The notes below the pieces were generated by a model. That model was not told the DNA's origin. It searched no databases and was given only the letters and a program-made list of their open reading frames with translations. From Streptomyces sp. CB02366 (GTDB taxonomy: Bacteria; Actinomycetota; Actinomycetes; Streptomycetales; Streptomycetaceae), in the NCBI RefSeq assembly GCF_001905905.1, contig NZ_LIVT01000003.1, forward strand, positions 821,001 through 885,000: a stretch of 64,000 bases of DNA. Reading direction: 5' to 3'. Below, one piece after another: positions 24,282-33,697 of this stretch (position 1 is its first letter; each line of letters begins with the position of its first letter). A program made the translations under genes and the position numbers.

Positions 24282-25934
24282 TCAGAGCCGGGTGACGTCC
24301 AGCTCGCCCTCCGCGTACTGCTTGCGGATCACCTTCTTGTCGAACTTGCCGACGCTCGTCTTCGGCACGGCGGGGATCACCGACCAGCGCTCGGGAAGCT
24401 GCCACTTGGCGATGCCCTGTTCGGCGAGGAACGCCTTCAGCGCCTCGTAGTCGACGTCGGCGGCGCCCTCCTTGAGAACGACGGTCGCCAGGGGCCGTTC
24501 ACCCCACTTCTCGTCCGGTACGGCGACGACGGCCGCCTCCGCGACCTCCGGGTGGGCCATCAGCGCGTTCTCCAGTTCGACGCTGGAGATCCATTCGCCG
24601 CCCGACTTGATGACGTCCTTGGCCCGGTCGGTGAGGGTGAGGTAGCCGTCGGCGCTGATCACTCCGACGTCGCCGGTCTTCAGCCATCCGTCCTCGCTGA
24701 ACTTGTCCTCGGGCCGCAGGTGCTCGCCGTCCGCCCCGCCGTAGTAGGCGGCGGCGATCCAGGGGCCCCGGACCTCCAGCTCACCGGCCGACGCGCCGTC
24801 CCACGGCAGGTGTTCGCCGGCCGGGCCGACCAGCCGCGCCTCGACGCCGGCGGGGAAGCGGCCCTGGGTGACCCGGTAGGGCCACTGCTCCTCCTCGCTC
24901 AGCCCGGCGGGCGGGTGGGCCATGGTGCCGAGCGGCGAGGTCTCCGTCATCCCCCAGGCGTGGCAGAGGCGGACGCCCAGCTTGTCGTACGCCTCCATCA
25001 GCGAGGGCGGACAGGCCGCGCCGCCGATGGTCACGTTGGCCATGGAGGTGAGGTCGCGCGGGTTGGCGGTGACCTCGGCGAGGAGGCCCTGCCAGATGGT
25101 GGGGACCGCGGCGGCGTGCGTCGGGCGCTCGCGCTCGATCATGTCGGCGAGCGGGGCGGGCTGGAGGAAGCGGTCCGGCATGAGCATGTTGACGCCGCTC
25201 ATGAACGTGGCGTGCGGCAGGCCCCACGCGTTCACGTGGAACTGCGGCACCACGACGAGGGTCGTGTCCTTGTCGGTGAGCCCCATCGACTCGGTCATGT
25301 TGACCTGCATCGAGTGCAGGTAGATGGAGCGGTGCGAGTAGACGACGCCCTTGGGGTCGCCCGTGGTGCCGGAGGTGTAGCACATGGCCGCCGCCTGTCG
25401 TTCGTCCAGCTCCGGCCAGTCGAACGTGGTGGGGCGGTCCGCGATCAGCTCCTCGTACTCGTGCACGCGCGGCGCGACCCCGGCGAGGGCCGAGCGGTCG
25501 CCGGGGCCGGAGACGACGACGTGCTCGATGCTCGGCAGGTGCGGCAGCAGCGGCACGAGGAGCGGCAGCAGCGAACCGTCGACGATGACGACCCGGTCGT
25601 CCGCGTGGTTGACGATCCAGGCGAGCTGTTCGGCGGGCAGCCGGAGGTTGAGGGTGTGCAGGACGGCGCCCATGGAGGGGATGGCGAGGTAGGCCTCGAC
25701 GTGGACGGAGTTGTTCCACATGAGGGTCGCCACCCGCTGGTCGCCGTCGACGCCCAGCTCGTCGCGGAGGGCGTTGGCCAGCCGGGTGGCGCGCTCCCCG
25801 ATCTCGGCGAAGGTCGCGCGGTGCGGTTCGGGTTCGCCGGTCCAGGTCGTGACCTGCGACTTCCCATGGATCGTCATCCCGTGGTGCAGGATGCGGGTGA
25901 CAGTCAGCGGTACGTCCTGCATGGTGCTCAGCAC
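24282..25934 (-). CDS. Fatty-acyl-CoA synthetase (AMP-binding)
   Basis: 550 residues. AMP-binding signature [16 protein letters not shown] at about residue 187, the A5 motif [12 protein letters not shown], and [20 protein letters not shown] with [12 protein letters not shown]; the catalytic Lys is in TSVGKFDKK near the C-terminus. The medium/long-chain fatty acid ligase type (AlkK-like) is most likely: ATP-dependent activation of a fatty acid to acyl-CoA in the cytoplasm. GTG 25934 is preferred because GGGAGG lies 5 nt upstream, whereas the in-frame ATG at 25922 is too far from it. It is convergent with the PAS protein gene. Confidence 0.92.
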   Translation of the reverse strand: MLSTMQDVPLTVTRILHHGMTIHGKSQVTTWTGEPEPHRATFAEIGERATRLANALRDELGVDGDQRVATLMWNNSVHVEAYLAIPSMGAVLHTLNLRLPAEQLAWIVNHADDRVVIVDGSLLPLLVPLLPHLPSIEHVVVSGPGDRSALAGVAPRVHEYEELIADRPTTFDWPELDERQAAAMCYTSGTTGDPKGVVYSHRSIYLHSMQVNMTESMGLTDKDTTLVVVPQFHVNAWGLPHATFMSGVNMLMPDRFLQPAPLADMIERERPTHAAAVPTIWQGLLAEVTANPRDLTSMANVTIGGAACPPSLMEAYDKLGVRLCHAWGMTETSPLGTMAHPPAGLSEEEQWPYRVTQGRFPAGVEARLVGPAGEHLPWDGASAGELEVRGPWIAAAYYGGADGEHLRPEDKFSEDGWLKTGDVGVISADGYLTLTDRAKDVIKSGGEWISSVELENALMAHPEVAEAAVVAVPDEKWGERPLATVVLKEGAADVDYEALKAFLAEQGIAKWQLPERWSVIPAVPKTSVGKFDKKVIRKQYAEGELDVTRL

Positions 25935-26074
25935 GGCGTCCTCCCGGGAGCGCTACGCGGCAGTAAGGTTGCGCTGATTCTGCGCACATACCACGCGGTA
26001 TGTCACTACTCGCGGGAGAGAATTCCTGGCCGGGAGCGCATGCCGCCCCCGGTGCGGTCCGGAGCCAGCAGCCC

Positions 26075-26141
26075 GCGGCCTGCGGTCAGCGGCCTGCGGT
26101 CAGCGGCCTGCGGCCTGCGGTCAGCGGTCAGCGGTCAGCGG
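26075..26141. repeat. Heptanucleotide tandem repeat overlapping a sigma-factor stop codon
   Basis: About nine 7-bp units of two kinds, TGACCGC and AGGCCGC on the minus strand, start at the stop codon of the SigE-family gene and run downstream. The stop codon itself is the TGA of the first unit, so units of the first kind repeat in-frame or out-of-frame stops. Confidence 0.8.
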
Positions 26142-26698
26142 ACCGGAGCCAACTCCGGATCCTCGCGGAGCTTGCCGAGGGCGCGGGAGACGGCGCTCTT
26201 AACCGTACCGATCGACACGCCGAGCACCTCCGCCGTCTGCGCCTCGCTCAGGTCCTCGTAATAGCGCAGGACGACCATGGCGCGCTGGCGGTCCGGGAGT
26301 TTCAGCACCGCCCGCCACATCGCGTCGTGCAGCGACTGCCGCTCCGCCGGGTCGGGCGCCGGGACGGCCTCCCGCTCGGGCAGTTCCTCGCAGGCGAACT
26401 CGTCGATCTTGCGCTTGCGCCACTGCGAGGTGCGGGTGTTCACCAGGGCCCGGCGGACATAGCCGTCCAGCGCCCGGTGGTCCTCGATCCGCTCCCACGC
26501 CACATACGTCTTGGCGAGGGCGGTCTGCAGCAGGTCCTCCGCGTCGCAGGGGTTCGCGGTGAGCGAGCGCGCGGTACGCAGCAGGACCGGCCCCCGGGCC
26601 CGTACGTACGAGGAGAACGACGCGTACGGTGCGGGGGCGTGGCGGGCGGCGGTGGCAGAGGCCGCCCTGGAGGCGCCCGTGCAGACTGGCGTGGTCAT
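26135..26698 (-). CDS. SigE-family ECF RNA polymerase sigma factor
   Basis: 187 residues from ATG 26698 (GTG 26707 is possible). Region 2: ASFSSYVRARGPVLLRTARS and DAEDLLQTALAKTYVAWERI. Region 4: LKLPDRQRAMVVLRYYEDLS, then AQTAEVLGVSIGTVKSAVSR. This pattern is the SigE-family (ECF39/SigE-like) branch common in Streptomyces. The N-terminal 30 residues are Ala-rich. No anti-sigma gene is adjacent, so how it is controlled is not evident. The gene ends inside a heptanucleotide repeat. Its promoter should lie in 26699-27076, which otherwise shows no gene. Confidence 0.9.
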   Translation of the reverse strand: MTTPVCTGASRAASATAARHAPAPYASFSSYVRARGPVLLRTARSLTANPCDAEDLLQTALAKTYVAWERIEDHRALDGYVRRALVNTRTSQWRKRKIDEFACEELPEREAVPAPDPAERQSLHDAMWRAVLKLPDRQRAMVVLRYYEDLSEAQTAEVLGVSIGTVKSAVSRALGKLREDPELAPVR

Positions 26699-27076
26699 GT
26701 ACTCCACGCTAGGAGCGGGGGCCGCCGGGGGGATCGCCCCCAGGTCCCGAAGCGTCGTCCGCCTCAGGTTGTAGAGGGCGGGCGCCCCGCACCTCCTCCA
26801 GGTGGACGAGGCTCCGCGCCGCCCTCAGGGTCCGCCCCCGGGTCCACCCCGGGGACGGACGCCGCCGCGCGGCCGTCCGCGCCGGGCTCCCGGCCCGCCG
26901 CCGGTACGCCCGCACCCGCGGCGGCCAGGGCCCCCGCCGCTCCCGCCGCCCGGTTCACCGAGGCGCCCCGGATCTGCCGGGCGGCCTCCGCGATGCCGTT
27001 CACCCCGGAGGGGTGCGCCTCCCGGCCCCGGCACCGCCCCCTTCCCTTCCTCGAACGCATGTACGAAAATAACTCC

Positions 27077-27982
27077 ATGGCCACCGACCGGCAGACCCCC
27101 ACCCTGGCCCTCGCCCACGCCCTCGCCGCCGCCGGGCGCGGCCTCCCCGTCTTCCCCCTCTCCGCCGCCAAGGTCCCCGCCCTGCGCTCCCCCCACCGCG
27201 ACGAGCGGCGCCCGGCGCACTGCCGGGGCGAGTGCGGGCTGCCGGGGCACGGGGTGCACGACGCCACCACCGACCCCGCGGCCGTACGGGCCCTCTTCGC
27301 CGCCGCGCCCCGGGCGACCGGCTACGGCATCGCCTGCGGCCGCGCTCCACACCGCCTCATCGGCATCGACCTGGACGTCGACCCCGCGTACGGCAGCGAC
27401 GCCGCCGGCTCGCTCCGGCAACTGGCCCTCCAGCACCTGTTCACCATCCCGCCGACGGTCACCGTCCTCACCCCGAGCGGCGGTCGCCACCTCTGGCTGA
27501 CCGGCCCCGCCGACGCGGCGGTCCCCAACTCCGCCGGCCGCCTCGCCCCGGGCATCGACATCCGCGGCAGCGGCGGCTACCTGGTCGGCCCCGGCTCGGT
27601 CACGGCCCACGGCCGCTACCGCCTGGCCCCCGGCACCGCCCATCTCACCCCGGCGCCCTGCCCGCGCGCCCTGCTCCGCCTCCTCACCCGGCCCCGGCGC
27701 ACGACCGCCCCCTCCGCCGGTCCCGGCGCCTCCCGCCCCCCGGGCCATCAGGGCGAGGGCCTGGTCCAGTTCGTCCTGGCCGCCCACGCGGGCCAGCGCA
27801 ACACCCGCCTGTTCTGGGCGGCCTGCCGCGCTTACGAACACGGCTTCGGCGACGCCCTGGTGGACGCCCTCACCGCGGCCGCCGTACGCACCGGCCTCCC
27901 GGAACACGAGGCCCGCGCCACGATCGCCTCGGCGGCGCGTCTGACCTCGGGCCGGGACGGACAGACGGACGGGGCGGCCTGA
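27077..27982 (+). CDS. Bifunctional DNA primase/polymerase N-terminal (Prim-Pol) domain protein
   Basis: 301 residues from ATG 27077; an in-frame ATG at 27059 is an alternative. Neither has a clear ribosome site. The archaeo-eukaryotic primase fold has its metal motif intact (IGIDLDVDPAYG at about 95-107), the second motif LTPSGGRHLWLTG with the conserved His, and IDIRGSGGYLVGPGS. The helicase domain found in plasmid and AICE replication proteins is absent; a short helical tail (LVQFVLAAHAGQRNTRLFWA) follows. It could prime or copy DNA from an integrated or former mobile element. It lies upstream of the RelA/SpoT-HEPN gene and tRNA-Ser. Confidence 0.85.
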   Translation: MATDRQTPTLALAHALAAAGRGLPVFPLSAAKVPALRSPHRDERRPAHCRGECGLPGHGVHDATTDPAAVRALFAAAPRATGYGIACGRAPHRLIGIDLDVDPAYGSDAAGSLRQLALQHLFTIPPTVTVLTPSGGRHLWLTGPADAAVPNSAGRLAPGIDIRGSGGYLVGPGSVTAHGRYRLAPGTAHLTPAPCPRALLRLLTRPRRTTAPSAGPGASRPPGHQGEGLVQFVLAAHAGQRNTRLFWAACRAYEHGFGDALVDALTAAAVRTGLPEHEARATIASAARLTSGRDGQTDGAA

Positions 27983-28248
27983 CGGAACCGGCCCGGCGGC
28001 CCCTGCGGCCCCGGCCCGCGAAGAAGGCGGCCACGGCCGGCCCGTCCGGAACGACCTGGTCGCCCTCCAGCCGCGTGCCGTACCGCCGTTCGCTCCGCGA
28101 GCCCTTCCGCAGGCTCCGCTCCCCGGCGGTCGCACCTGCCGTGCACGCAGGATGCGCCGTTCCGCGAACCCTGCCGGAAGGGCTGAGGCATTCTGTTTTC
28201 ACCGCGAGCGAGCACACCAGGTGGCCCCCATGGTCAGGCAGGTACGAA

Positions 28249-29508
28249 ATGAGCCTTATCGACGATTTCATGTCCCGGTACATCAAGGAATACGATTTTT
28301 ATAACCAAGCCGCACAGTTGGCGGCCCAGGTCCTGGAGAGGGATCTCCGGACGTCGGGGATCCGGTGCATCGTCACCCATCGCGCGAAGGACATCTCCCG
28401 GCTCGCCGACAAATGCCGCCAGCGCGCCACCAAGGGGATCTACAACGAGATCCAGGACATCTACGACGACATAGTCGACCTGGCGGGGGTCCGCGTGGCC
28501 CTCTACTTCCCCGGGGAACAGGAACAGGTCGACAAGATCGTCCATCGGCTGTTTCATCTGCTCGAACCGAAAAGGGAGTTCCCTGCGGCGAGCCACCCGT
28601 CCCAGGACAAGCGGTTCTCCGGGTATTCGGCGGTCCACTACAGGGTTCAGCTGACCGAGCAGGAACTCAGCGACGCCAACCAGAGGTACACGAAAGCACG
28701 GGTGGAGATCCAAGTCGCCTCGGTGCTCATGCACGCCTGGTCGGAGGTCGAGCACGATCTCATCTACAAGCCCCTGGAAGGGGACCTGTCGAGCCAGGAG
28801 CTCCAGATCCTGGACCAGCTGAACGGCTTGGTCCTCGCAGGTGAACTCGCCCTGGAAATGCTCCAGAAGGCGGGAGAGAGCAGGGTCGCGACCACCGGCC
28901 GGTCCTTCCTGAACCACTATGAGCTCGCCGCCCACCTGCTCAGCCAGGCCAACGGCCTCCTCGGAGAACCGGTCGAGGACTCGGGGCTCGGTCGCGTCGA
29001 TCTGCTGTACGGCTTCCTGGTCGAGCTGAAGTTCGACACGGCGTCACTGTTGCAGCCCTTCCTGGAGTCGCTTCACGGGAATCTGGAGGAGCGCCCGCTG
29101 GCCGAGCAGGTCATCGACGCCGTCATCGCCGCGGACACGTCCCGGTACGCCGTGTTTGATTCCATCCGAACGAGAATGGGTGAAGTGAAGGAGCCGCACG
29201 GGTCCGCCCGCGCCTCCCGCAACCACGAGATGATCGGACGGTTCATGATCGAGTGGGCCAGGTTCGAGGGAGTCGTCCGCGATGCCGTGCCGATGGAGGC
29301 GGAAGACGCCGCCCTGATCCCCCTGACGCGGCTTCTCCGCAAGATTCCCTACCTGGACGACGTCACACGGCGAGAGATAGACAACCTGCGGCGGATTCGG
29401 AACCAGCTGGTGCACGGCGTCAAGGTCCCCGGATCGGCGTTCCTCTCGGAGGCGCTCGAAAGACTGGAAGCCGTAACGGCGCGACTGAGCGTGCAAGGAG
29501 AAAACTGA
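28249..29508 (+). CDS. RelA/SpoT nucleotidyltransferase-HEPN fusion protein
   Basis: 419 residues from ATG 28249 with an AGG ribosome site. Residues 30-180 are a RelA/SpoT-type pyrophosphokinase domain: IYDDIVDLAGVRVALYFPG (Asp76, Arg82 region), FSGYSAVHYRV (GYxSxH-like motif, 124-133), RVEIQVASVLMHAWSEVEHD (151-170). The usual QxRT is QVAS here. No HD hydrolase, TGS or ACT domain. The C-terminal 130 residues are helical and contain RNQLVH (384-389), which matches the RNxxxH active site of HEPN ribonucleases. Codon use is less GC-rich than the neighbours. With tRNA-Ser(TGA) 280 bp downstream it looks acquired. A toxin or phage-defence enzyme is a reasonable inference; the ordinary housekeeping RelA role is not. 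Confidence 0.8.
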   Translation: MSLIDDFMSRYIKEYDFYNQAAQLAAQVLERDLRTSGIRCIVTHRAKDISRLADKCRQRATKGIYNEIQDIYDDIVDLAGVRVALYFPGEQEQVDKIVHRLFHLLEPKREFPAASHPSQDKRFSGYSAVHYRVQLTEQELSDANQRYTKARVEIQVASVLMHAWSEVEHDLIYKPLEGDLSSQELQILDQLNGLVLAGELALEMLQKAGESRVATTGRSFLNHYELAAHLLSQANGLLGEPVEDSGLGRVDLLYGFLVELKFDTASLLQPFLESLHGNLEERPLAEQVIDAVIAADTSRYAVFDSIRTRMGEVKEPHGSARASRNHEMIGRFMIEWARFEGVVRDAVPMEAEDAALIPLTRLLRKIPYLDDVTRREIDNLRRIRNQLVHGVKVPGSAFLSEALERLEAVTARLSVQGEN

Positions 29509-29748
29509 GAGGGCGGAGGTCGTCCACCTTCCCTGGTTTCCCCGGCCCGGGAGAAGGAAAGCCTCCGCGACCGGCGAAAAGATCTTCCGCGACCGGCCCG
29601 CGTGCGCTCGGCCGCAGGAAGGGGCGCCGAACACGCCCGGGTCGGCGGCGCGCGCCCCTGAGCCGGTCGGCGGCGCGCCCCTTAAAGGTCCGGTGCGCCG
29701 GGGAGCCGAGGGGGAACGCGGTTTTCCCGGGAGTCCTGGCATGAAAAC

Positions 29749-29779
29749 GGCCTCTGACCGGTTCACCTGGTCAGAGGCC
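29749..29779 (-). terminator. Terminator of tRNA-Ser(TGA)
   Basis: GGCCTCTGACC (29749-29759) and GGTCAGAGGCC (29769-29779) form a perfect 11-bp stem, followed on the minus strand by GTTTTC. It is the classical stem plus U-run just beyond the tRNA 3' end. Confidence 0.85.
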
Positions 29780-29788
29780 GCGCACCTG

Positions 29789-29875
29789 CGGTGGGTGTGG
29801 GATTTGAACCCACGGTGACATCGCTGCCACGACGGTTTTCAAGACCGTTCCCTTAGGCCGCTCGGGCAACCCACC
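29789..29875 (-). tRNA. tRNA-Ser (anticodon TGA)
   Basis: 87 nt with a long variable arm. Acceptor stem GGTGGGT/ACCCACC, discriminator G. Anticodon loop CTTGAAA in the stem ACGGT/ACCGT gives TGA. T-arm GTGGGTTCAAATCCCAC. The RelA/SpoT-HEPN and primase-like genes lie on its 3' side, a usual place for integrated elements. Confidence 0.95.
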
Positions 29876-30339
29876 TGCGCCCCGCCCATCAGGAACGGAG
29901 CGGCTACAGCGTACCCGGATCACGGGCCGTGAGGGGTGGTGGTCCGTGGTAGGGCCGCAGCCGCTCGCTCCCTTACCACTTTCCGGGTCCATCGGCGTGC
30001 CGCCCGGGGACGTTCGACGGTCGGCACGCAAGGTGATGTACACGTACGGAGTGACCGTAACCTACGCATCACCACACATACGGGTGAGTGTCGGATGCGG
30101 TCCCCAGGGTACGAAGCCGCTGCCCTCGCACCGGCGGCAGACGGGACCGTCGGCGGACCCGGCGTCAAAAGGCCTGGCAGCAGCGGTGTGCGCGGAAGAA
30201 CGGTGGTGCGGGAGGCGTTTCCGGTCACCTTCGATCAGCAACGTGAGCGTGTCTGAACCAACCTAAACGTCCTTTTTGTTCAGAATGTCACTCACTGCCC
30301 CAGTTGAAACTAGGAAGTTCCCTTACCGAGGAGCATGTC
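29876..30339. other. Spacer between tRNA-Ser and the Cys-rich protein gene
   Basis: No gene seen. The tRNA-Ser promoter (minus strand) and the promoter of the 30340 gene must lie here. The last 90 bp are AT-richer (CCTTTTTGTTCAGAATG near 30270) and end with GAGGAG before ATG 30340. Confidence 0.5.
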
Positions 30340-31596
30340 ATGCAGGTGCGCGAGTGGCTCCCAGACCAGCCCACCCGTATCGGCCGGCACGACTGGCCGG
30401 ACGAGGGGGACAACGGGACGCACATGCGACTGCGAGCGGGCTCCATCGTGGTACTCGACCGGCAGGCGTGGCGAATTCTGGAGATCGACGGCTACCCGGG
30501 CGACCGGTGGCCGGACTCCTACGAGAAGGCGTGGCGCGACCACGTGGAACTGTGGTGGCACGCCAACGAACTGCGGCGGGCCAACAACCAGGCGGTCAAA
30601 CCGGCCCCGGAACGGGCCGAGTTCTACAAGCGCCCGGTGGTGCTGGCGTTGCGCAACGAGAACCTGCCCCGTTCCGCGCCGAAGCACTGGTGCGCACCCG
30701 CCAGCCACGACTGGCACATCCTCCCCGAGCACTACGCCGTCTGCCGCGCCTGCGGCGAACTGCCGCCCTGCCGCCACGGGGAGTACCGCTGGGAAGGCGG
30801 GCCCCGCTCCCCGGAACAGAACGGCGGCATCCCGCTCATGGTGCCGGAGAACTGCTGCATGGGGTGCGCCGAGCCGATCAAGCCGCGGGTGCGGACCGTG
30901 CGCTTCCCGGGCCCCAACCTCTGGTACCCGGAGCTGGGGAAGGACACGGCCGTCTTCCACGCCCGCACCTCCTGTGCCGACCAGGTCGACTGCTACCGCA
31001 TGCAGTGGCAGGCCGAGTATCACTCCCGCCACCCCGCGTCCCCCGCCGCCTCCACCCCCTCCGCCCCCTCCGCCACCCCCGCGTTCCCGGGTTTCGAGCA
31101 CTTCGTGCTCCCCCGCACGCGGCAGGCGCGGGACGCGTCCCCGCACTTCGAACAGGCCCCCCGGCCTTCGCCGTCCGTACCGGCCGCGTCGGCCTGGCCG
31201 GATGAGGAGTGCACCTCCACGACGGGTGACTTCGGTACCGTCCACACCTGGTCCGAGGGGCGCGGGGAGACGCCGGTGACCGGCCCGCCGGCACCGCCCG
31301 CACCCGAGCCGTCGTACCAGCCGGCGCCGGCGGCCTCCGGCGCGCCCGCGGCGGACCCGGTGGCGGCGAGGCCCCCCACGACGGCCGATGCGCCCGCCCC
31401 CGCCGCACCGGCCGCGCCCTCCGCCGAGGACGTCGAGCCGGCGCTCCGGTCCGCCCGGGAGCTGGGCCTGGCCCTGGCGGAACGCCCGGCCTTCCACAAC
31501 GCGGAGCAGGCGGCCCGGGTGATCGAGGAACTGACCGCCGCGGTCCGGAACATCGCGCTCTGCCTGAACAACCCGGCCGTACGCGAGCGCTCCTGA
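30340..31596 (+). CDS. Hypothetical Cys/His-rich protein with Pro/Ala-rich C-terminus
   Basis: 418 residues. ATG 30340 has GAGGAG at 6-nt spacing. The N-terminal part contains RLRAGSIVVLDRQAWRILEI and a helical segment. Residues about 110-210 hold Cys/His groups (HWCAPASHDWH, CRACGELPPCRHG, CCMGCAEPI, SCADQVDC) that look like two zinc-binding sites. A Pro/Ala-rich linker of about 140 residues is followed by a short C-terminal helical part (ARELGLALAERPAFHNAEQA). No family recognised; it appears Streptomyces-specific. It is convergent with the HtrA-like gene. Confidence 0.7.
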   Translation: MQVREWLPDQPTRIGRHDWPDEGDNGTHMRLRAGSIVVLDRQAWRILEIDGYPGDRWPDSYEKAWRDHVELWWHANELRRANNQAVKPAPERAEFYKRPVVLALRNENLPRSAPKHWCAPASHDWHILPEHYAVCRACGELPPCRHGEYRWEGGPRSPEQNGGIPLMVPENCCMGCAEPIKPRVRTVRFPGPNLWYPELGKDTAVFHARTSCADQVDCYRMQWQAEYHSRHPASPAASTPSAPSATPAFPGFEHFVLPRTRQARDASPHFEQAPRPSPSVPAASAWPDEECTSTTGDFGTVHTWSEGRGETPVTGPPAPPAPEPSYQPAPAASGAPAADPVAARPPTTADAPAPAAPAAPSAEDVEPALRSARELGLALAERPAFHNAEQAARVIEELTAAVRNIALCLNNPAVRERS

Positions 31597-31680
31597 CCCG
31601 GGCGCGAGGCCCGGCCTCCGCCACGACGGCCCTCACGTCCGTCCCCTCCGGCCGCTCGGGCGAGCCGCCCCGCGGCGGCG

Positions 31681-31708
31681 GGCCCGTCGCCGTACCGGCC
31701 GACGGGCC
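31681..31708. terminator. Hairpin between convergent genes
   Basis: GGCCCGTCG (31681-31689) and CGACGGGCC (31700-31708) form a perfect 9-bp stem with a 10-nt loop between the Cys-rich protein gene and the HtrA-like gene. Confidence 0.5.
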
Positions 31709-31759
31709 GTCAGGACCGCGTGGGAGGACCGGGCCGACGCGCGGAACGTCCCCGCCCGG

Positions 31760-33496
31760 TCAGCTGTCGCCCTCGCGCTGGCCCAGGGTGACTTCGGCCG
31801 TGGCCTCCTTGCCGTCGCGCTCGTACGTCAGGGTCACCTTCTCGCCCGGCTTGCGGGTCCAGATCTCGCCGATCAGGGTCGGGCCGCTGTCGATCACGGT
31901 GTCGTTGAACTTGGTGATCACGTCGCCTCCCTTGAGGCCCGCCTTGGCCGCCGGGCCGTTCGGGGTGACGGCCGGGGTGCCGCCCGCGCCCTCGGCGGAG
32001 ATGGCCGCGCCGCCCGTCTTCTCCTCCATCGAGACCGTCGCCCCGATCACCGGGTAGACCGGCTTGCCCGTCTTGATCAGCTGTTCGGCGACGTTCTTGG
32101 CCTGGTTGATCGGGATCGCGAAGCCGAGGCCGATGGAGCCCGCCTGGGACTGGCCGAGGCCGCCGCCCGTCGACTGGATCGCGGAGTTGATGCCGATGAC
32201 CGCGCCCGTCGCGTCCAGCAGCGGGCCGCCGGAGTTGCCCGGGTTGATCGAGGCGTCCGTCTGCAGGGCGCTCATGTACGAGTTCTTGTTGCTCTGGCCG
32301 TCCCCCGAGGCCACCGGGCGGTTCTTCGCGCTGATGATGCCGGTGGTGACCGTGTTGGAGAGGCCGAAGGGCGCGCCGATCGCGATCGTCGAGTCGCCGA
32401 CCGCGACGCCCTCCGAGTTGCCCAGCGGGAGAGGCGTCAGACCCGACGGCGGGCTCTTGAGCTTCAGGACGGCCACGTCGTACCCCTGCGCCCGGCCGAC
32501 CACCTCGGCCGCGTACTTCTTGCCGTCCGAGAAGGTCGCCGACAGTTCGCCGGACTCCGCGGCGGAGGCCACCACGTGGTTGTTGGTGAGGATGTGGCCT
32601 TCCTTGTCGTACACGAAGCCGGTGCCCGTGCCGCCCTCGCCGTCGCCGCCCTGGGCGTCGATGGTGACCACGCTGGGGAGCGCCTTCGCCGCGACCCCGG
32701 CCACCGTGCCCGCCGGACGCTTCAGGTCCTTGGGGGTGTCCGAGGCCGAGACCGTGGTCGAACTGCCGGAGGAGCCGCCGCCGTTGCGGTCGGCCGCCCA
32801 GAAGCCGAGGGCGCCGCCGACGCCGCCCGCCACGAGCGCCGCCACCGCGACGGCCGCCACCAGGCCGCCCGCGCGGCTCTTGCCGCCCCTGCGGTCCGGG
32901 GACTCGGGACCGGGCGGGACGGGGGCGCCCCAGACCGGACCGTGGCCGCCGCCGTGGCCGGACCCGCCGGACGCGTGCCCCGCGTTCCCGCCGGCGTACG
33001 ACGGCACGGCGGGCGGGGGCGGAGGCCAGGAGGCGGCGCCCGCGGGGAGGTCGGGCGCCGCTCCGTAGGGGGAGCCGTGGGACGGCTGGGGAGGCTGGGA
33101 CGGCGTCGGGTGGGCGCCCTGGGCGTACGCGGGTGCGGCGGCCGGGGCCCCGTGCGCCGGAGCCCCCTGAGGCGCCGGACCTCCTGGGTACGCCGGGGCG
33201 CCCTGGTGCGTGGGGTCGTGGCGCGGCGCTTCGGCGTACGCCGGAGCTGCCGGGGCCGGGGTTCCCCCGCCGGGGGCGGGCGGGGCGGCGTCCGGCGCGC
33301 CCGCGTCGCGCGCGGGAAGGCCCGCGGTGTCCTGCGCCGCGTCGTGCGCCGTCGCGGCGGGCTCGGGTGCGGCGCCCGGGGCCGGGCCCGCCGGAGCCGG
33401 CGGCACGGGAGCGTCGGCCGGCACGGGAGGTGCGGACGGAACGGACGGCACGTTCGGTGCCGCGTTGTCCTCGTTGCCCTCGTTCTCGGTGCTCAC
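31760..33496 (-). CDS. HtrA/DegP-type membrane-anchored serine protease with PDZ domain
   Basis: 578 residues. The cytoplasmic N-terminus of about 200 residues is Pro/Ala/Gly-rich. One transmembrane helix (GLVAAVAVAALVAGGVGGAL) follows, then the trypsin-like domain outside the membrane with the full triad: His in ILTNNHVVAS, Asp in GYDVAVLKLK, Ser in INPGNSGGPLL. A PDZ domain is at the C-terminus (GPAAKAGLKGGDVITKFNDT). It degrades or refolds damaged envelope proteins. GTG 33496 has a GGAG ribosome site. It is transcribed away from the glycerophosphodiesterase gene. Confidence 0.92.
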   Translation of the reverse strand: MSTENEGNEDNAAPNVPSVPSAPPVPADAPVPPAPAGPAPGAAPEPAATAHDAAQDTAGLPARDAGAPDAAPPAPGGGTPAPAAPAYAEAPRHDPTHQGAPAYPGGPAPQGAPAHGAPAAAPAYAQGAHPTPSQPPQPSHGSPYGAAPDLPAGAASWPPPPPAVPSYAGGNAGHASGGSGHGGGHGPVWGAPVPPGPESPDRRGGKSRAGGLVAAVAVAALVAGGVGGALGFWAADRNGGGSSGSSTTVSASDTPKDLKRPAGTVAGVAAKALPSVVTIDAQGGDGEGGTGTGFVYDKEGHILTNNHVVASAAESGELSATFSDGKKYAAEVVGRAQGYDVAVLKLKSPPSGLTPLPLGNSEGVAVGDSTIAIGAPFGLSNTVTTGIISAKNRPVASGDGQSNKNSYMSALQTDASINPGNSGGPLLDATGAVIGINSAIQSTGGGLGQSQAGSIGLGFAIPINQAKNVAEQLIKTGKPVYPVIGATVSMEEKTGGAAISAEGAGGTPAVTPNGPAAKAGLKGGDVITKFNDTVIDSGPTLIGEIWTRKPGEKVTLTYERDGKEATAEVTLGQREGDS

Positions 33497-33697
33497 AGCT
33501 CTCTACTCCTCGGTTCCACTCGGCATCCAGTCGGCGTTCGGCAAGAAATCCGCTGTGCACGTGTCTGCGGTCAGCTTTTCCCACGACCCGTCGGGCCACT
33601 GTAAGCAGGACCTGTGCATCCGCACACCAATCTTTACATCAGACAAAACAGACCTCCAGGGTGACATGGGCTCAGCCGTTCCCCCGGCGGTGACACC

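Noticed and set aside
29783..29880. CACCTGCG on both sides of tRNA-Ser(TGA) as att-like repeats
   Set aside because: Only 8 bp and placed at the tRNA ends where acceptor-stem symmetry makes chance repeats likely.
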